DNA of 64,000 nucleotides from CAZOHC01 sp964579845 (GTDB lineage: Bacteria > Patescibacteriota > Microgenomatia > Levybacterales > UBA12049): positions 44,155 to 108,154 of the forward strand of contig CAZOHC010000001.1 in the NCBI GenBank assembly GCA_964579845.1, in the 5' to 3' direction. The position numbers and the translations under genes are program-made. Position 1 is the first letter of the stretch; the number at the start of each line of letters is the position of its first letter. A model generated the notes under the pieces. The model had not been told where the DNA came from. It made no database searches and saw nothing but the letters and a program-made list of their open reading frames with translations. Positions 56,087-64,000 of the stretch are shown here, in pieces.

Positions 56087-58006
56087 TTATTTGCAGAGTT
56101 TGAGGATATCATTGATGTTGCCTGTTGCGACAGCGACGACTGAGTCAGCTCCCCCATAATAGCCAAACAGCTCTTCTCCCCGAAGGACTGACCCGCATGG
56201 AAAAACAACGTTATCGACCTGGCCTTCTTTTTCATACGTTTTCTTCGGCTCGAGTATCGGGTGTTCTGTTCTCCCGATAATTTTTGTCGGATCGTTCAAA
56301 TCAAGAAGTACTGCCCCCAAACGGTAGTGATTATCCTCACCTATCCCGTGATACATAAGGAGCCATCCCTTCTCCGTTTCTTCCGGCGGTCCTGCGATGC
56401 CGATTTTTTTACTGTCCCATTTTCCCGGGCGTGACTGGAGCAGAATACTACCACCGAGGTACTGACCGTCATAAAAATGGAGATCCTTGACAAAATCAAT
56501 CCAGATAAAGGTTTCCATTCGATGGAAGAACATGTACTGTCCGTTTACTTTTTTACTCAGAATACAGGCGTCTTTATCATCAATATCAGGGGGAGAGATT
56601 AATTTCGGAATTGCCCACTTCCATTTTTTATTCAGAAAATCCGAAACCGCGATGGAGGACATGGCAACACGCGGGACATTTTCTCCGTCATAGGCAGTGT
56701 AGCAGACATATATTCTGTCCCCTACTTTTGTTAATCTCGGATCTTCACACCCTGAGTAGTTACCGTCATTACTTTTCTCGAAAACCTCACGCGGAACATA
56801 GATCGGATGATCGAGCCGTTCTTCGATATGCAGACCGTCAAGACTTGATGCATAGCCAAAGACCGAGGTATTGTCATGTGACATCGCTCGATAGACGATG
56901 TGAAATTTCCCATCCAAGTATATGGCAGCCGGGTTAAACACATCTTTTGCTTCCCATGGGTGTTCAGGGATTCGCTCAAGAATCGGATTCTCATCGAACC
57001 GTTTTAACACGGCTGTTGATTCATCCCTGGCGGGATCTTTTTTCTCTGGAGAAAATTCGTCGAGTAAGTCCTGCAGATCACAAGTAGCCAAAGCACAACT
57101 CGTATCAGCTGCCCCGTAGTACACGTATAGTTCCCGTCCGTGAATCAACCCGCCTGACGGAAAAATAACATCAGGGACATGTCCGTAGAGCTCGTATTCT
57201 TTCGTCGGTGAGAGAAGTGGTTCTTCTATTCTGGAGAGTACCTGCTGAGGGTCATCGTCTTTCAACAGTGCTGCTTCAATGGTAAAGAATTTCTCCTCAG
57301 AATAGTAGTTCTTGATATAAGAATAGAGTAACAGCCAGCCTTTGTCTGTTTTTATCGGCGGAGCACCGATTTCAATCTGGTCTGACTCATTCCTCTGGAG
57401 CGGAATTGTATGATCATCAACATAGTTATACCAGCCAATCCAATACTCAGGTGACCAGATCTCCTCGATACTATCAAAGAACGCAACACCGATCTTCGAA
57501 GGAGGGATATCGGTGTTTGCCGTGAGAATTGCTGCATACTTGCCGTTTATTTTTTCCGGAAACAATGACATTGCTTTCGCGTTAAACGGTGTGACCAGGT
57601 GACGCTCTTCGATCGTTTTAAAATCCCGCGTGATCGCAACTGCGACTTTTATCCCCTCTGCTGAGAAAGGGAATGTTGAGAGTGCAGTGTAGAATATATA
57701 ATACTTATCATCAATCTTTGTGATTCTCGGATCTTCACAGCCATAAACTTCCCAGTCTTCTTCAGGTTTAATCAGTTGCCGATGGTTCCCAAACGTAACT
57801 CCGTCAGGACTCTCAGCATAGCCGATCGTTGAAACTTCCAACTGATGTCCGTTTACGGTCTTCCTCCCGGATAGCGCACGATATACCATATGGAATGTTT
57901 CACCGTCTTTAATGACGCAGCCGTTAAACGCAGCTTCAGCTTCCCAAGCATTTTGACTGCTCGGGACGAGGATTGGGTTATGTTTACTTCGTTCCAGTGT
58001 TATCAT
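56087..58006 (-). CDS. double five-bladed propeller protein, GH130-like
   Basis: A 639-residue protein made of two GH130-type (PH1107-related) propellers, residues 1-320 and 330-639. Both halves keep the family EDPR motif: YGCEDPRITKIDDKYYIFYT and YSGCEDPRLTKVGDRIYVCYT, with NPAAIYLDGKFHIVYRA-like blade openings. GH130 enzymes phosphorolyse or hydrolyse beta-mannosides. A cytoplasmic location is likely, as no signal peptide is seen. Its start overlaps the stop of the next double-propeller gene by 4 nt. The substrate is unknown. Confidence 0.82.
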   Translation of the reverse strand: MITLERSKHNPILVPSSQNAWEAEAAFNGCVIKDGETFHMVYRALSGRKTVNGHQLEVSTIGYAESPDGVTFGNHRQLIKPEEDWEVYGCEDPRITKIDDKYYIFYTALSTFPFSAEGIKVAVAITRDFKTIEERHLVTPFNAKAMSLFPEKINGKYAAILTANTDIPPSKIGVAFFDSIEEIWSPEYWIGWYNYVDDHTIPLQRNESDQIEIGAPPIKTDKGWLLLYSYIKNYYSEEKFFTIEAALLKDDDPQQVLSRIEEPLLSPTKEYELYGHVPDVIFPSGGLIHGRELYVYYGAADTSCALATCDLQDLLDEFSPEKKDPARDESTAVLKRFDENPILERIPEHPWEAKDVFNPAAIYLDGKFHIVYRAMSHDNTSVFGYASSLDGLHIEERLDHPIYVPREVFEKSNDGNYSGCEDPRLTKVGDRIYVCYTAYDGENVPRVAMSSIAVSDFLNKKWKWAIPKLISPPDIDDKDACILSKKVNGQYMFFHRMETFIWIDFVKDLHFYDGQYLGGSILLQSRPGKWDSKKIGIAGPPEETEKGWLLMYHGIGEDNHYRLGAVLLDLNDPTKIIGRTEHPILEPKKTYEKEGQVDNVVFPCGSVLRGEELFGYYGGADSVVAVATGNINDILKLCK

Positions 58007-59865
58007 ACGTGAGCCAGGATACTATGGTGCGTTGCTGATGGAATATTTTTTACGGGACTGGTCGCTTTCAATTCTTCCAAAAACTCATCGAGATCTCGCG
58101 CAGCGACACAGACATATGAGTCCGCTCCTCCATAATAGACGTATAAATGATTTTTGACAACTACAGCGCCGCAAGGATACGCAACTCCTGCTTTAAAACC
58201 TTCATTTTCATACCATTCTGTCGGATGTAGCACCGGCATGTTTGAACGGTACAGCACACGCGTCGGATCTTCCAGATCCAGAAGCATCGCACCGATTTTA
58301 TACTGCCTGTCATCTCGATCATCAACTGCATGGTAAATAAGAAGCCATCCGTCTTTGGTCTTTATCGGCGGCGGCCCTGCTCCTGCTTTCCTACTGTCCC
58401 ATGAGTCCTCACGGGGAGCTATTTTAAATTCTCCTTTGAGGTATTTTTCTTTCTCAAACTCCAGATCATCGAGGAAATCAACGAGAATATTCGGAAAAAT
58501 ACGATGCAGCATCACATACTTCCCATTAACTTTTTCAGGAAATAGACAGGCATTTTTATCGACAATACCGGGCGGTGAGATGAGCTTGGGAACTGCCCAC
58601 TTATCCCAGCGACGATTCAAAAAGTCCTCTGTAGAAATCGATGAGAGCGCAACCCGGGGATGATCCCGTCCGTTATATGCAACGTAGGTCAGGTAAAACG
58701 AGTCATCGAGCTTCGTGAGGCGAGGATCTTCACACCCACCCCATCCACCACCGGACATGAATTCAATGTTCGGATGATATGGGGCACCACCCGGTGTCTC
58801 AAAAGGCTGTGTCGGCCAATATACCGGCTCTTTTAAGCGCTCATCAATCGTCACGCCGTCACGGCTGGTCGCATATCCTAGTGTCGAAGTATTACTCTCA
58901 CCCTGAGCCCGATACAGGAGGTGCACTTTTCCGTCTTCATAGACTGCTGCCGGGTTAAATGTAGACATGGATTCCCATCCATGCCGCATGGCAGGAGTGA
59001 TAATCGGGTTTTCGATATGTTTTTTGAGGACAGGACGTTTTGAAGTAGCAGCAGTCAGATTAAAGACATCCTCAAAATCTGAGAATGCAACAGCGGTAAC
59101 ACTTTCTCCCTCTATGCCGAAGTAGAGAATAAACTTTTCTTTAAACTTCAGTGCTCCCATCGGGTATACCTGCTTTGTTCCCCATTCATCAGGCTGTCTC
59201 CAGATCGGTTTTTCCGATCTCCAAAGCATGTGTGCGGGATTTTCTTTATCAAACAATGCTGCACCGACGGTATACGTTTCATTTTCCCGTTTATACTGTT
59301 TAACAAAATAGATGAGTAGAATGCCCCGCTCCGTCTGCATGACAGTACCGACTTCAATCGGAAAATTATCAAAATGCTTTTTCCTCGGTGTCAGCAAAGG
59401 GGTTTTACTGACATGCCATGTTTTGAGGTCTTTTGAGCGGGCAAGTCGTATCTCACCTTCACCGGTGTAGGAAACGTACTGACCATCTTGCTTATAGTCA
59501 GGAATTACCATGGTCATATCATGAAGCGAGTGAACTGTCCCGATTTTTTTCCAGGTAATCCCGTCTTTAGACCTCGCAGCTGAGAGGTGCGGACCGTTAT
59601 GCAGTACTTTGTAGAGCAGTACATATTCTTTTCCGAACGAACTAATACGAAAATCCCTCGCATAGGTGATTGCTTCCGACTCCCCTGAAGGATCAGTAAG
59701 CGTTGGTGTCTTACCTGAATCTCTAAAAGATAGTCCGTTTGTTGAAGAGCCGATATGAAACCTGTTATCAAACTTACCTGACACGTTTGAGTACAGGTAT
59801 ACTCGAGTGCGAGTAGCCATCACACCGAGGTCACGAGGATGTTTTTGGGCAGCAGTCTTTACCAT
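58003..59865 (-). CDS. double propeller protein, GH130-like with degenerate first half
   Basis: A 620-residue paralogue of the gene at 56087. The second propeller (about residues 290-600) keeps GGCEDPRLTKLDDSFYLTYVAYNG. The first propeller has YARDFRISSFGKEYVLLYK where EDPR is expected, so it has probably lost catalysis and may bind glycan or serve structure. It is first in a two-gene unit. A GATAGT box lies 8 nt before the ATG. The gap upstream (59866-60006) shows nothing else. Confidence 0.8.
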   Translation of the reverse strand: MVKTAAQKHPRDLGVMATRTRVYLYSNVSGKFDNRFHIGSSTNGLSFRDSGKTPTLTDPSGESEAITYARDFRISSFGKEYVLLYKVLHNGPHLSAARSKDGITWKKIGTVHSLHDMTMVIPDYKQDGQYVSYTGEGEIRLARSKDLKTWHVSKTPLLTPRKKHFDNFPIEVGTVMQTERGILLIYFVKQYKRENETYTVGAALFDKENPAHMLWRSEKPIWRQPDEWGTKQVYPMGALKFKEKFILYFGIEGESVTAVAFSDFEDVFNLTAATSKRPVLKKHIENPIITPAMRHGWESMSTFNPAAVYEDGKVHLLYRAQGESNTSTLGYATSRDGVTIDERLKEPVYWPTQPFETPGGAPYHPNIEFMSGGGWGGCEDPRLTKLDDSFYLTYVAYNGRDHPRVALSSISTEDFLNRRWDKWAVPKLISPPGIVDKNACLFPEKVNGKYVMLHRIFPNILVDFLDDLEFEKEKYLKGEFKIAPREDSWDSRKAGAGPPPIKTKDGWLLIYHAVDDRDDRQYKIGAMLLDLEDPTRVLYRSNMPVLHPTEWYENEGFKAGVAYPCGAVVVKNHLYVYYGGADSYVCVAARDLDEFLEELKATSPVKNIPSATHHSILAHV

Positions 59866-60006
59866 AGTAATTCACTATCTATATCATATGTAAGAATGTC
59901 GTATGAAAGCAAGAGCTAATAATACTATATCCACTAAAATACGCACGCTTATGACAAATGAACGTGGTTTTGTTGTGTAAGAAAGTTTGGAGAGTAAGAG
60001 TAACCG

Positions 60007-62307
60007 TTAGTTGTTTACCGGGGTGACGGTAGTATTACCTGGACGAGCTGGCGTCGGTGTAAGTTGCGGAACTCGTGCATCAGGATTTCTCTGAACTGCT
60101 GACGGTGTCGCAACATCCTGTGGAGGTGTATCAAGATCTGACACATTGACATCCGGGATCGTCTCACCCAGAGCACTATCTGTTTCAGCTGCAGGAACTG
60201 CTGCTTTAATATCTTCAAGAAGCTCTGTTGCGGTTCTATAATCAGCACTATCCTGGTTCTGGCGAAGGAGCGCGACTGTCTGTTCAGCGACTAACTGTGC
60301 ATTTCGCAGATCACCCTTTTCGCGAAGCGCAATAGCGAGGTTGTAGTAGGCATTCGCATAGTCAGGCTTCAGGTTTGCAGCATCGGTAAAGAAACGGATA
60401 GCAAGATCATAGTTCTCGATCTGGTAGTAGATACCACCGACATTAACGCGAAGGGCAGGGTTAAGCGGGTCGCGCTGAATAGCTCGTCCGTAGGCATCCA
60501 GAGCAAAGGTTAATGCGTTCTGTGATACACCGGTGATGTTTCGGTAGATTGAAGCAAGTACTTCCCAGTTTCTTGACGATCGAGGACTGAGCGCGACACT
60601 GACTCTTCCCTCATTAATAGACTGTGAGAGGAGTGTTTGAATCGTTTGTTTGTCCTGATCTGTGAGTGTTCCCTCAGGAGATGTTTCTGATGGACCTTTT
60701 TGGACAGCCAGTGCATTTGCAAGCGCGAAGTTCGTCTGTGCCAGATCAACACGATACAGATCAATATACGGGTTCAGTGTCTCAGCACGCTGCAGGTACT
60801 GATAGGTTAAGGTACCGTTCTGGTTAGCCTGAGAAAGTGCCTGTCTATGATAGTAGTCTGCCATGACAACATTGTATCCACGATAGACAAGCGGAACAGC
60901 AGCGATCAAGAAAAGTACGAAGAGGAAGACAGGCAGCAGATCAAATTGCCTATTCCCTGCTGTTGTTGCACGGAATCCGATTGACAGTTCGGTAACACGT
61001 TCTCTGATAGATTTCTGTGAGGCCATAAGTGCTGCCAAAAGGAAGAACGTGACGACGAGTGAGACGAGCGTTGTAGCATGGATGAAGAATAAGACAATGG
61101 TGAGAAGTCCGCTGAGTGCTAATGCTGAGATCATGACATGATTATTAGCATGTGAATCCTCAGATGCTTCGATGAAGACGTTTTTTCGACTGTTATTGAT
61201 GATTGCGAGACTGAAAAGGATTGTTGTTAAGACACCGAGCAGTCCGAGTGTACCAAGGATCTGAAGGAACTCATTAAACGCTGTGTCGAATGAGAAGCTC
61301 CAGAAGTTCAGTTGGTTAAATTCGATTGGTTTGTATGCAGTGAAATTAAACAGGTATGTCGCAGGCCCTGTTCCGATTAAAGGAGCATCACGGAAAGCAG
61401 ATGCTGAAACTTTCCAAGAAATATTTGCAGGCAACTGAATTTCCTGTGGGAAGTTCGCTTTCATTGCATAGATAGGATTCGCACCGCCCAGTGATACATG
61501 TGACAGAACAAGTGTTAGTACAGCTACAATAAGCGGGATTAAGAACAGGCTTAGTGTCTTTTTAATCTGTTGTGGTTTTGAGACTAAGAAGCAGAGTACA
61601 AATGCCAGTGCAAGCGCGATGTATGTCCAGAGCGAGCCAAGGAGAACAATTGTAATTCCGAAGAATGTCGCAACACCAAGAGCTGCAGGAAGGGGAAAGT
61701 TTTTGTTCGGATTAATAATAGACAGAAGCGGTAATGGTAAGAGCAAGAGCAAGAATGCAATCGTCGAGAAGGATGAGCCTGTCGGCGTGAAGTTCATTGC
61801 TCGAGCGAAGTCAAACGGCATGTAGAGGCCGAAGAATGACATGACACTGACCAATGCGACCAAAATTCCGCTAAAGTACAGTGAGTACAAGAACATTCGC
61901 ACTTTGGCAATGGTGTTCAGATGTGAAACAGTGACAAAGTACAAAAGTATGTACGTCACCCACGAGATAGCCGAGCCATGAACCTTGGGGAAATTACCAA
62001 AAATAGCAGCATAACGCGAATCACTAAACCACATCGAAAGAAGGACAACGACTAGCAACGCTAGCAGAGGAATATCCAGAGGCGTTCTAGTAATCGTCAC
62101 CTTTCCTTTTGCGATCCAAGAGAAGATCCAAAGACCAAACAGAAGCACTGTTGCCGCAACGAGAAAAATAAGCTTCGGCATTTCGAAGAATTCAGTTGTT
62201 TTGTTCAAGAAGAGTAGCGGAGTAAGCCCGGCAACCAAAAGGATGATTACCGTCATGGCGTTATCAATATAGGCAGCAACTTGATTTTTCATAAATATAT
62301 CTGACAC
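60007..62307 (-). CDS. O-antigen ligase/Wzy-like membrane protein with TPR tail
   Basis: A 766-residue protein: about 12 transmembrane helices (residues 15-450) with an O-antigen ligase-type central loop (ANISWKVSASAFRDAPLIGTGPATYLFNFTAYKP), and a C-terminal extracytoplasmic TPR region (about 480-670; YANAYYNLAIALREKGDLRNAQLVAEQTV). A Pro/Thr-rich end follows. It probably ligates or polymerises lipid-linked glycans at the surface. TATAAC ends 7 nt before a GTG at 62307, consistent with a leaderless GTG start; ATG 62292 is an alternative. Confidence 0.82.
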   Translation of the reverse strand: MSDIFMKNQVAAYIDNAMTVIILLVAGLTPLLFLNKTTEFFEMPKLIFLVAATVLLFGLWIFSWIAKGKVTITRTPLDIPLLALLVVVLLSMWFSDSRYAAIFGNFPKVHGSAISWVTYILLYFVTVSHLNTIAKVRMFLYSLYFSGILVALVSVMSFFGLYMPFDFARAMNFTPTGSSFSTIAFLLLLLPLPLLSIINPNKNFPLPAALGVATFFGITIVLLGSLWTYIALALAFVLCFLVSKPQQIKKTLSLFLIPLIVAVLTLVLSHVSLGGANPIYAMKANFPQEIQLPANISWKVSASAFRDAPLIGTGPATYLFNFTAYKPIEFNQLNFWSFSFDTAFNEFLQILGTLGLLGVLTTILFSLAIINNSRKNVFIEASEDSHANNHVMISALALSGLLTIVLFFIHATTLVSLVVTFFLLAALMASQKSIRERVTELSIGFRATTAGNRQFDLLPVFLFVLFLIAAVPLVYRGYNVVMADYYHRQALSQANQNGTLTYQYLQRAETLNPYIDLYRVDLAQTNFALANALAVQKGPSETSPEGTLTDQDKQTIQTLLSQSINEGRVSVALSPRSSRNWEVLASIYRNITGVSQNALTFALDAYGRAIQRDPLNPALRVNVGGIYYQIENYDLAIRFFTDAANLKPDYANAYYNLAIALREKGDLRNAQLVAEQTVALLRQNQDSADYRTATELLEDIKAAVPAAETDSALGETIPDVNVSDLDTPPQDVATPSAVQRNPDARVPQLTPTPARPGNTTVTPVNN

Positions 62308-62419
62308 TCAATCTGTTATAAAGTATTGTAACCTGATTTGTAGTGCAAATGTTATTGATTAAATTAACTATAAATAAACGCAGAAGACTCGTCAATAGGG
62401 TAATTTACCTTATTATCCC

Positions 62420-62449
62420 TTGACAACACGTAAATAGCTTCAATATAAT
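62420..62449 (+). promoter_or_regulatory. promoter of the transposase-derived gene
   Basis: TTGACA, an 18-nt spacer and TATAAT, ending 6 nt before the ATG at 62456: a complete consensus promoter for a leaderless mRNA. Confidence 0.7.
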
Positions 62450-62455
62450 CCTTTT

Positions 62456-62944
62456 ATGAACAACCCGCTTCCCTTCTCCCTCTTCCAATCCCGATTTGCG
62501 AACGACGACCTCTGCCTGGAAGAAATTAAAAAAAGCAAATTCCCAGACGGTATATTTTGTGACACGTGTAAGCGCTTTACAAAGCATTATCGCATAGCAA
62601 GTAGAACTGCCTATGCATGCAAGTTTTGCAGACGGCATGTCTATCCTTTAGCAGGAACGATCTTTGAGAAATCGACGACTTCGCTGAGACTCTGGCTCTA
62701 TGCAATGTTTTTGATGACTCATACCAGAGCAAATATTACAATTAAGCAGCTTGAGCGAGAACTAGGTGTTACCTATAAAACCGCCTGGAGGATGTATCAC
62801 AGCATTTACCGACTTATGGCACAGAATAAAGGCGATCTCCTGATCGATAAGTCAGAAAGTAAAATTCACAAATGGATGTTTTTAAACAAAATTGAATTTA
62901 AAGTCGTTCAAAAACAAGAGCAAGACGATGAAGCTAGCGGGTAG
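62456..62944 (+). CDS. IS1595-type transposase N-terminal region (zinc ribbon plus HTH), no DDE domain
   Basis: A 162-residue protein with a zinc ribbon (FCDTCKRFTKHYRI, YACKFCRRHVYPLAG), the typical IFEKSTTSLRLWLYAMFLMTH and a helix-turn-helix (TIKQLERELGVTYKTAWRMYHSIYRLM). This is the start of IS1595/ISXO2 transposases, but the DDE nuclease domain is missing and a short charged tail replaces it. No terminal inverted repeats are seen. The intact frame and a consensus promoter suggest a domesticated DNA-binding protein rather than debris. Confidence 0.75.
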   Translation: MNNPLPFSLFQSRFANDDLCLEEIKKSKFPDGIFCDTCKRFTKHYRIASRTAYACKFCRRHVYPLAGTIFEKSTTSLRLWLYAMFLMTHTRANITIKQLERELGVTYKTAWRMYHSIYRLMAQNKGDLLIDKSESKIHKWMFLNKIEFKVVQKQEQDDEASG

Positions 62945-63065
62945 CTCGTTTTAAAAGCTCAAAAAAATTTTTCTTCACGTCTTCCCGGTTATTTTTCTCG
63001 ACAATCTCTCTTATTTTTTGGTCTTTAATTGCCAGACGTTTTTTCTTCATAGCACGCTCATTCAT
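62934..63065 (-). CDS. small basic protein coupled to the SET gene
   Basis: A 43-residue, Lys/Arg-rich helical protein (MNERAMKKKRLAIKDQ...). Its ATG overlaps the SET-gene stop as ATGAATGA, suggesting translational coupling. The frame extends to 63146 in the SET gene, which is less likely. No family recognised; it overlaps the transposase-derived gene by 11 nt at the 3' end. Confidence 0.4.
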   Translation of the reverse strand: MNERAMKKKRLAIKDQKIREIVEKNNREDVKKNFFELLKRATR

Positions 63066-63480
63066 GAAACGGTGGAATATCCTGAATCCAAAGTTCGGAC
63101 TTATCGTTTGGGTTACCATAATTATAGTTGACAGTAATCTCCTCATTTATCGCGATATCTTTTATCGCTATAAAATCAATACGTTTATTTGCATAATCTT
63201 TCGTATATGTCCCATTGGGAGTATATGAATGATTGTACAGCGAACCAAATCCGAGGCAAATTCCTGCTCGGTGATATGTTTCATCATCCCCCCACATAAA
63301 ATAGTAATTATGTAATATGGTTTGTCTTATGGTCGTAACCTGCACTTCCGGGATAAGAATGACCGGGCATCGTTCAATGATATCCCCTTCCTTGATAATC
63401 TGAGAAGAAAAAACACCAAGACCAGCATCTTTAATCTTCGATGGTGCTGTGTAGATTTTCGATGAAGGTACTATTTTCAT
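63058..63480 (-). CDS. SET-domain protein
   Basis: A 140-residue protein that is almost entirely a SET domain: GLGVFSSQIIKEGDIIE at the N-terminus, GFGSLYNHSYTPNGTY (the NHS motif that binds SAM and forms the pseudoknot) and DIAINEEITVNYNYG (catalytic Tyr region). SET proteins are lysine methyltransferases, best known from eukaryotes but also present in bacteria. The substrate is unknown; a small basic protein is encoded directly downstream and overlapping. Confidence 0.82.
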   Translation of the reverse strand: MKIVPSSKIYTAPSKIKDAGLGVFSSQIIKEGDIIERCPVILIPEVQVTTIRQTILHNYYFMWGDDETYHRAGICLGFGSLYNHSYTPNGTYTKDYANKRIDFIAIKDIAINEEITVNYNYGNPNDKSELWIQDIPPFHE

Positions 63481-63490
63481 AGAATTAAGC

Positions 63491-63703
63491 TTATTTCACC
63501 TTTCCCCAGCTAATCGTATTCCATAATCGCTCATGGAAAAAATACAGCAGTGTATTCATCACATTAACGAAAAAAGTAATACCAAGCGTAAGCTGTATCT
63601 CCCCGGTTAAGAGATAGGTAATGGTAAACGTGGAAATCAGAATGATTAACCGATAGGTTATTGTTTTGACAAGCGACCGCTTCGTGCGTTCTATGGATTT
63701 CAT
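63491..63703 (-). CDS. DUF2061 membrane protein
   Basis: A 70-residue protein with the DUF2061 pattern ERTKRSLVKTITYRLI and FFVNVMNTLLYFFHERLW, with two transmembrane helices. Function unknown. It lies 10 nt upstream of the SET gene on the same strand and may be co-transcribed with it. Confidence 0.85.
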   Translation of the reverse strand: MKSIERTKRSLVKTITYRLIILISTFTITYLLTGEIQLTLGITFFVNVMNTLLYFFHERLWNTISWGKVK

Positions 63704-63773
63704 GTTACGATCAGTATAACAGCCACATTGTCATTTAGGAAACATATGGCATAATAAAATAACGTTACATACT

Positions 63774-64000
63774 ATGGAAAATCTACCTGAAGAAAAGCCT
63801 ACCCCGTTTCACGTACCTGAGTACGACGATGCGCTCCCTCTCGGGAAGTCACTTGCCATCGCAGGTGGTATCATCGGCTGTATCATCCTGGTCTTTGTTC
63901 TCGCCAGAACCTCAGGAGCTGCCTCTATCCAGCATCCGAAAGATGATATTGATTTTTCAAAAATGAACACACCACAAGGACACCAGGGACAGGTGGCAGG
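63774..64000 (+). CDS. membrane-anchored protein, 5' part only
   Basis: The frame starts MENLPEEKPTPFHVPEYDD, has one transmembrane helix (about residues 27-45) and runs off the window after 75 residues (…QGHQGQVAG). Too little is present for assignment; a secreted domain presumably follows. Confidence 0.6.
   Translation, partial: MENLPEEKPTPFHVPEYDDALPLGKSLAIAGGIIGCIILVFVLARTSGAASIQHPKDDIDFSKMNTPQGHQGQVA

Noticed and set aside
1..64000. CRISPR array or prophage
   Set aside because: No regularly spaced repeats of CRISPR size, no cas genes and no phage structural genes were seen.

Overview
The window looks like part of the chromosome of a Candidate Phyla Radiation (Patescibacteria) bacterium, most likely Microgenomates-like. 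The basis is the gene complement (DUF2298, DUF5667, DUF6580, FemX-like, CvpA-CAP fusion, VirD4-like ATPase, class II ribonucleotide reductase), the compact layout, the reduced sugar metabolism and the mostly leaderless genes. This is inference from family content; no rRNA is present. TGA is used as a normal stop by several intact genes, so the Gracilibacteria/Absconditabacteria code does not apply.

Layout. 1-9,141: membrane and envelope genes (DUF2298, LCP, FemX, glycosyltransferase) with tpiA, a NUDIX hydrolase and a UvrD-type helicase; two CDSs here carry in-frame repeat insertions. 9,300-15,900: HAD-like protein, Mn-type SOD, zinc-ribbon RNase H, clpB with a CIRCE-like operator, a short SD-led peptide gene with structured RNA, a CAP protein, truB. 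15,986-16,750: a small SD-led two-gene unit, the second gene interrupted by an in-frame UGA. 16,769-25,550: membrane proteins, a divergent LUD/HxlR pair, C39-like peptidase, PAP2, DUF202, msrA, an F420-type oxidoreductase, tRNA-Met and a compact initiator tRNA, a divIC/ftsB-like gene, a Xer recombinase. 25,500-29,411: PIG-L deacetylase, tRNA-Ile(UAU), VirD4-like ATPase.

29,491-35,490 is a vitamin B12/deoxyribonucleotide island on the minus strand: nrdR-nrdJ under a promoter with two NrdR-box palindromes, a cobalamin riboswitch before DUF4430/DUF6580/adenosyltransferase genes, and a second cobalamin riboswitch before an uncharacterised zinc-ribbon protein. The simplest reading is B12 capture, import and adenosylation feeding the class II reductase. 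35,560-50,740: gmk-gapdh, two class A PBPs, rpe-rpiB-pfkB, LytR_C, SpoIID, PH-domain genes and a PP2C-like/propeller protein.

50,800-56,040 is an RNA-rich stretch: smpB-ssrA, four tRNA-Ser isoacceptors and two tRNA-Arg. Each tRNA-Ser gene is preceded, 51-54 nt upstream, by a hairpin whose 5' arm copies the first 9-11 nt of that same tRNA and whose 3' arm changes to stay complementary, around a shared loop close to CCCTCATCAGGA. A related element precedes tRNA-Arg(GCG). This is the strongest candidate for something undescribed in the window. 56,087-64,000: two double-propeller GH130-like genes, an O-antigen-ligase/TPR protein, a truncated IS1595-type transposase, a SET-domain gene and DUF2061.

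Expression. At least fifteen genes have a -10 hexamer (TATAAT, TATACT, TACAAT) ending 5-8 nt before the start codon, implying leaderless mRNAs; a minority (sod, the 15,986 unit, a phosphatase, the riboswitch genes, a 24-codon gene) have clear Shine-Dalgarno sequences. Starts were chosen on these rules where possible.
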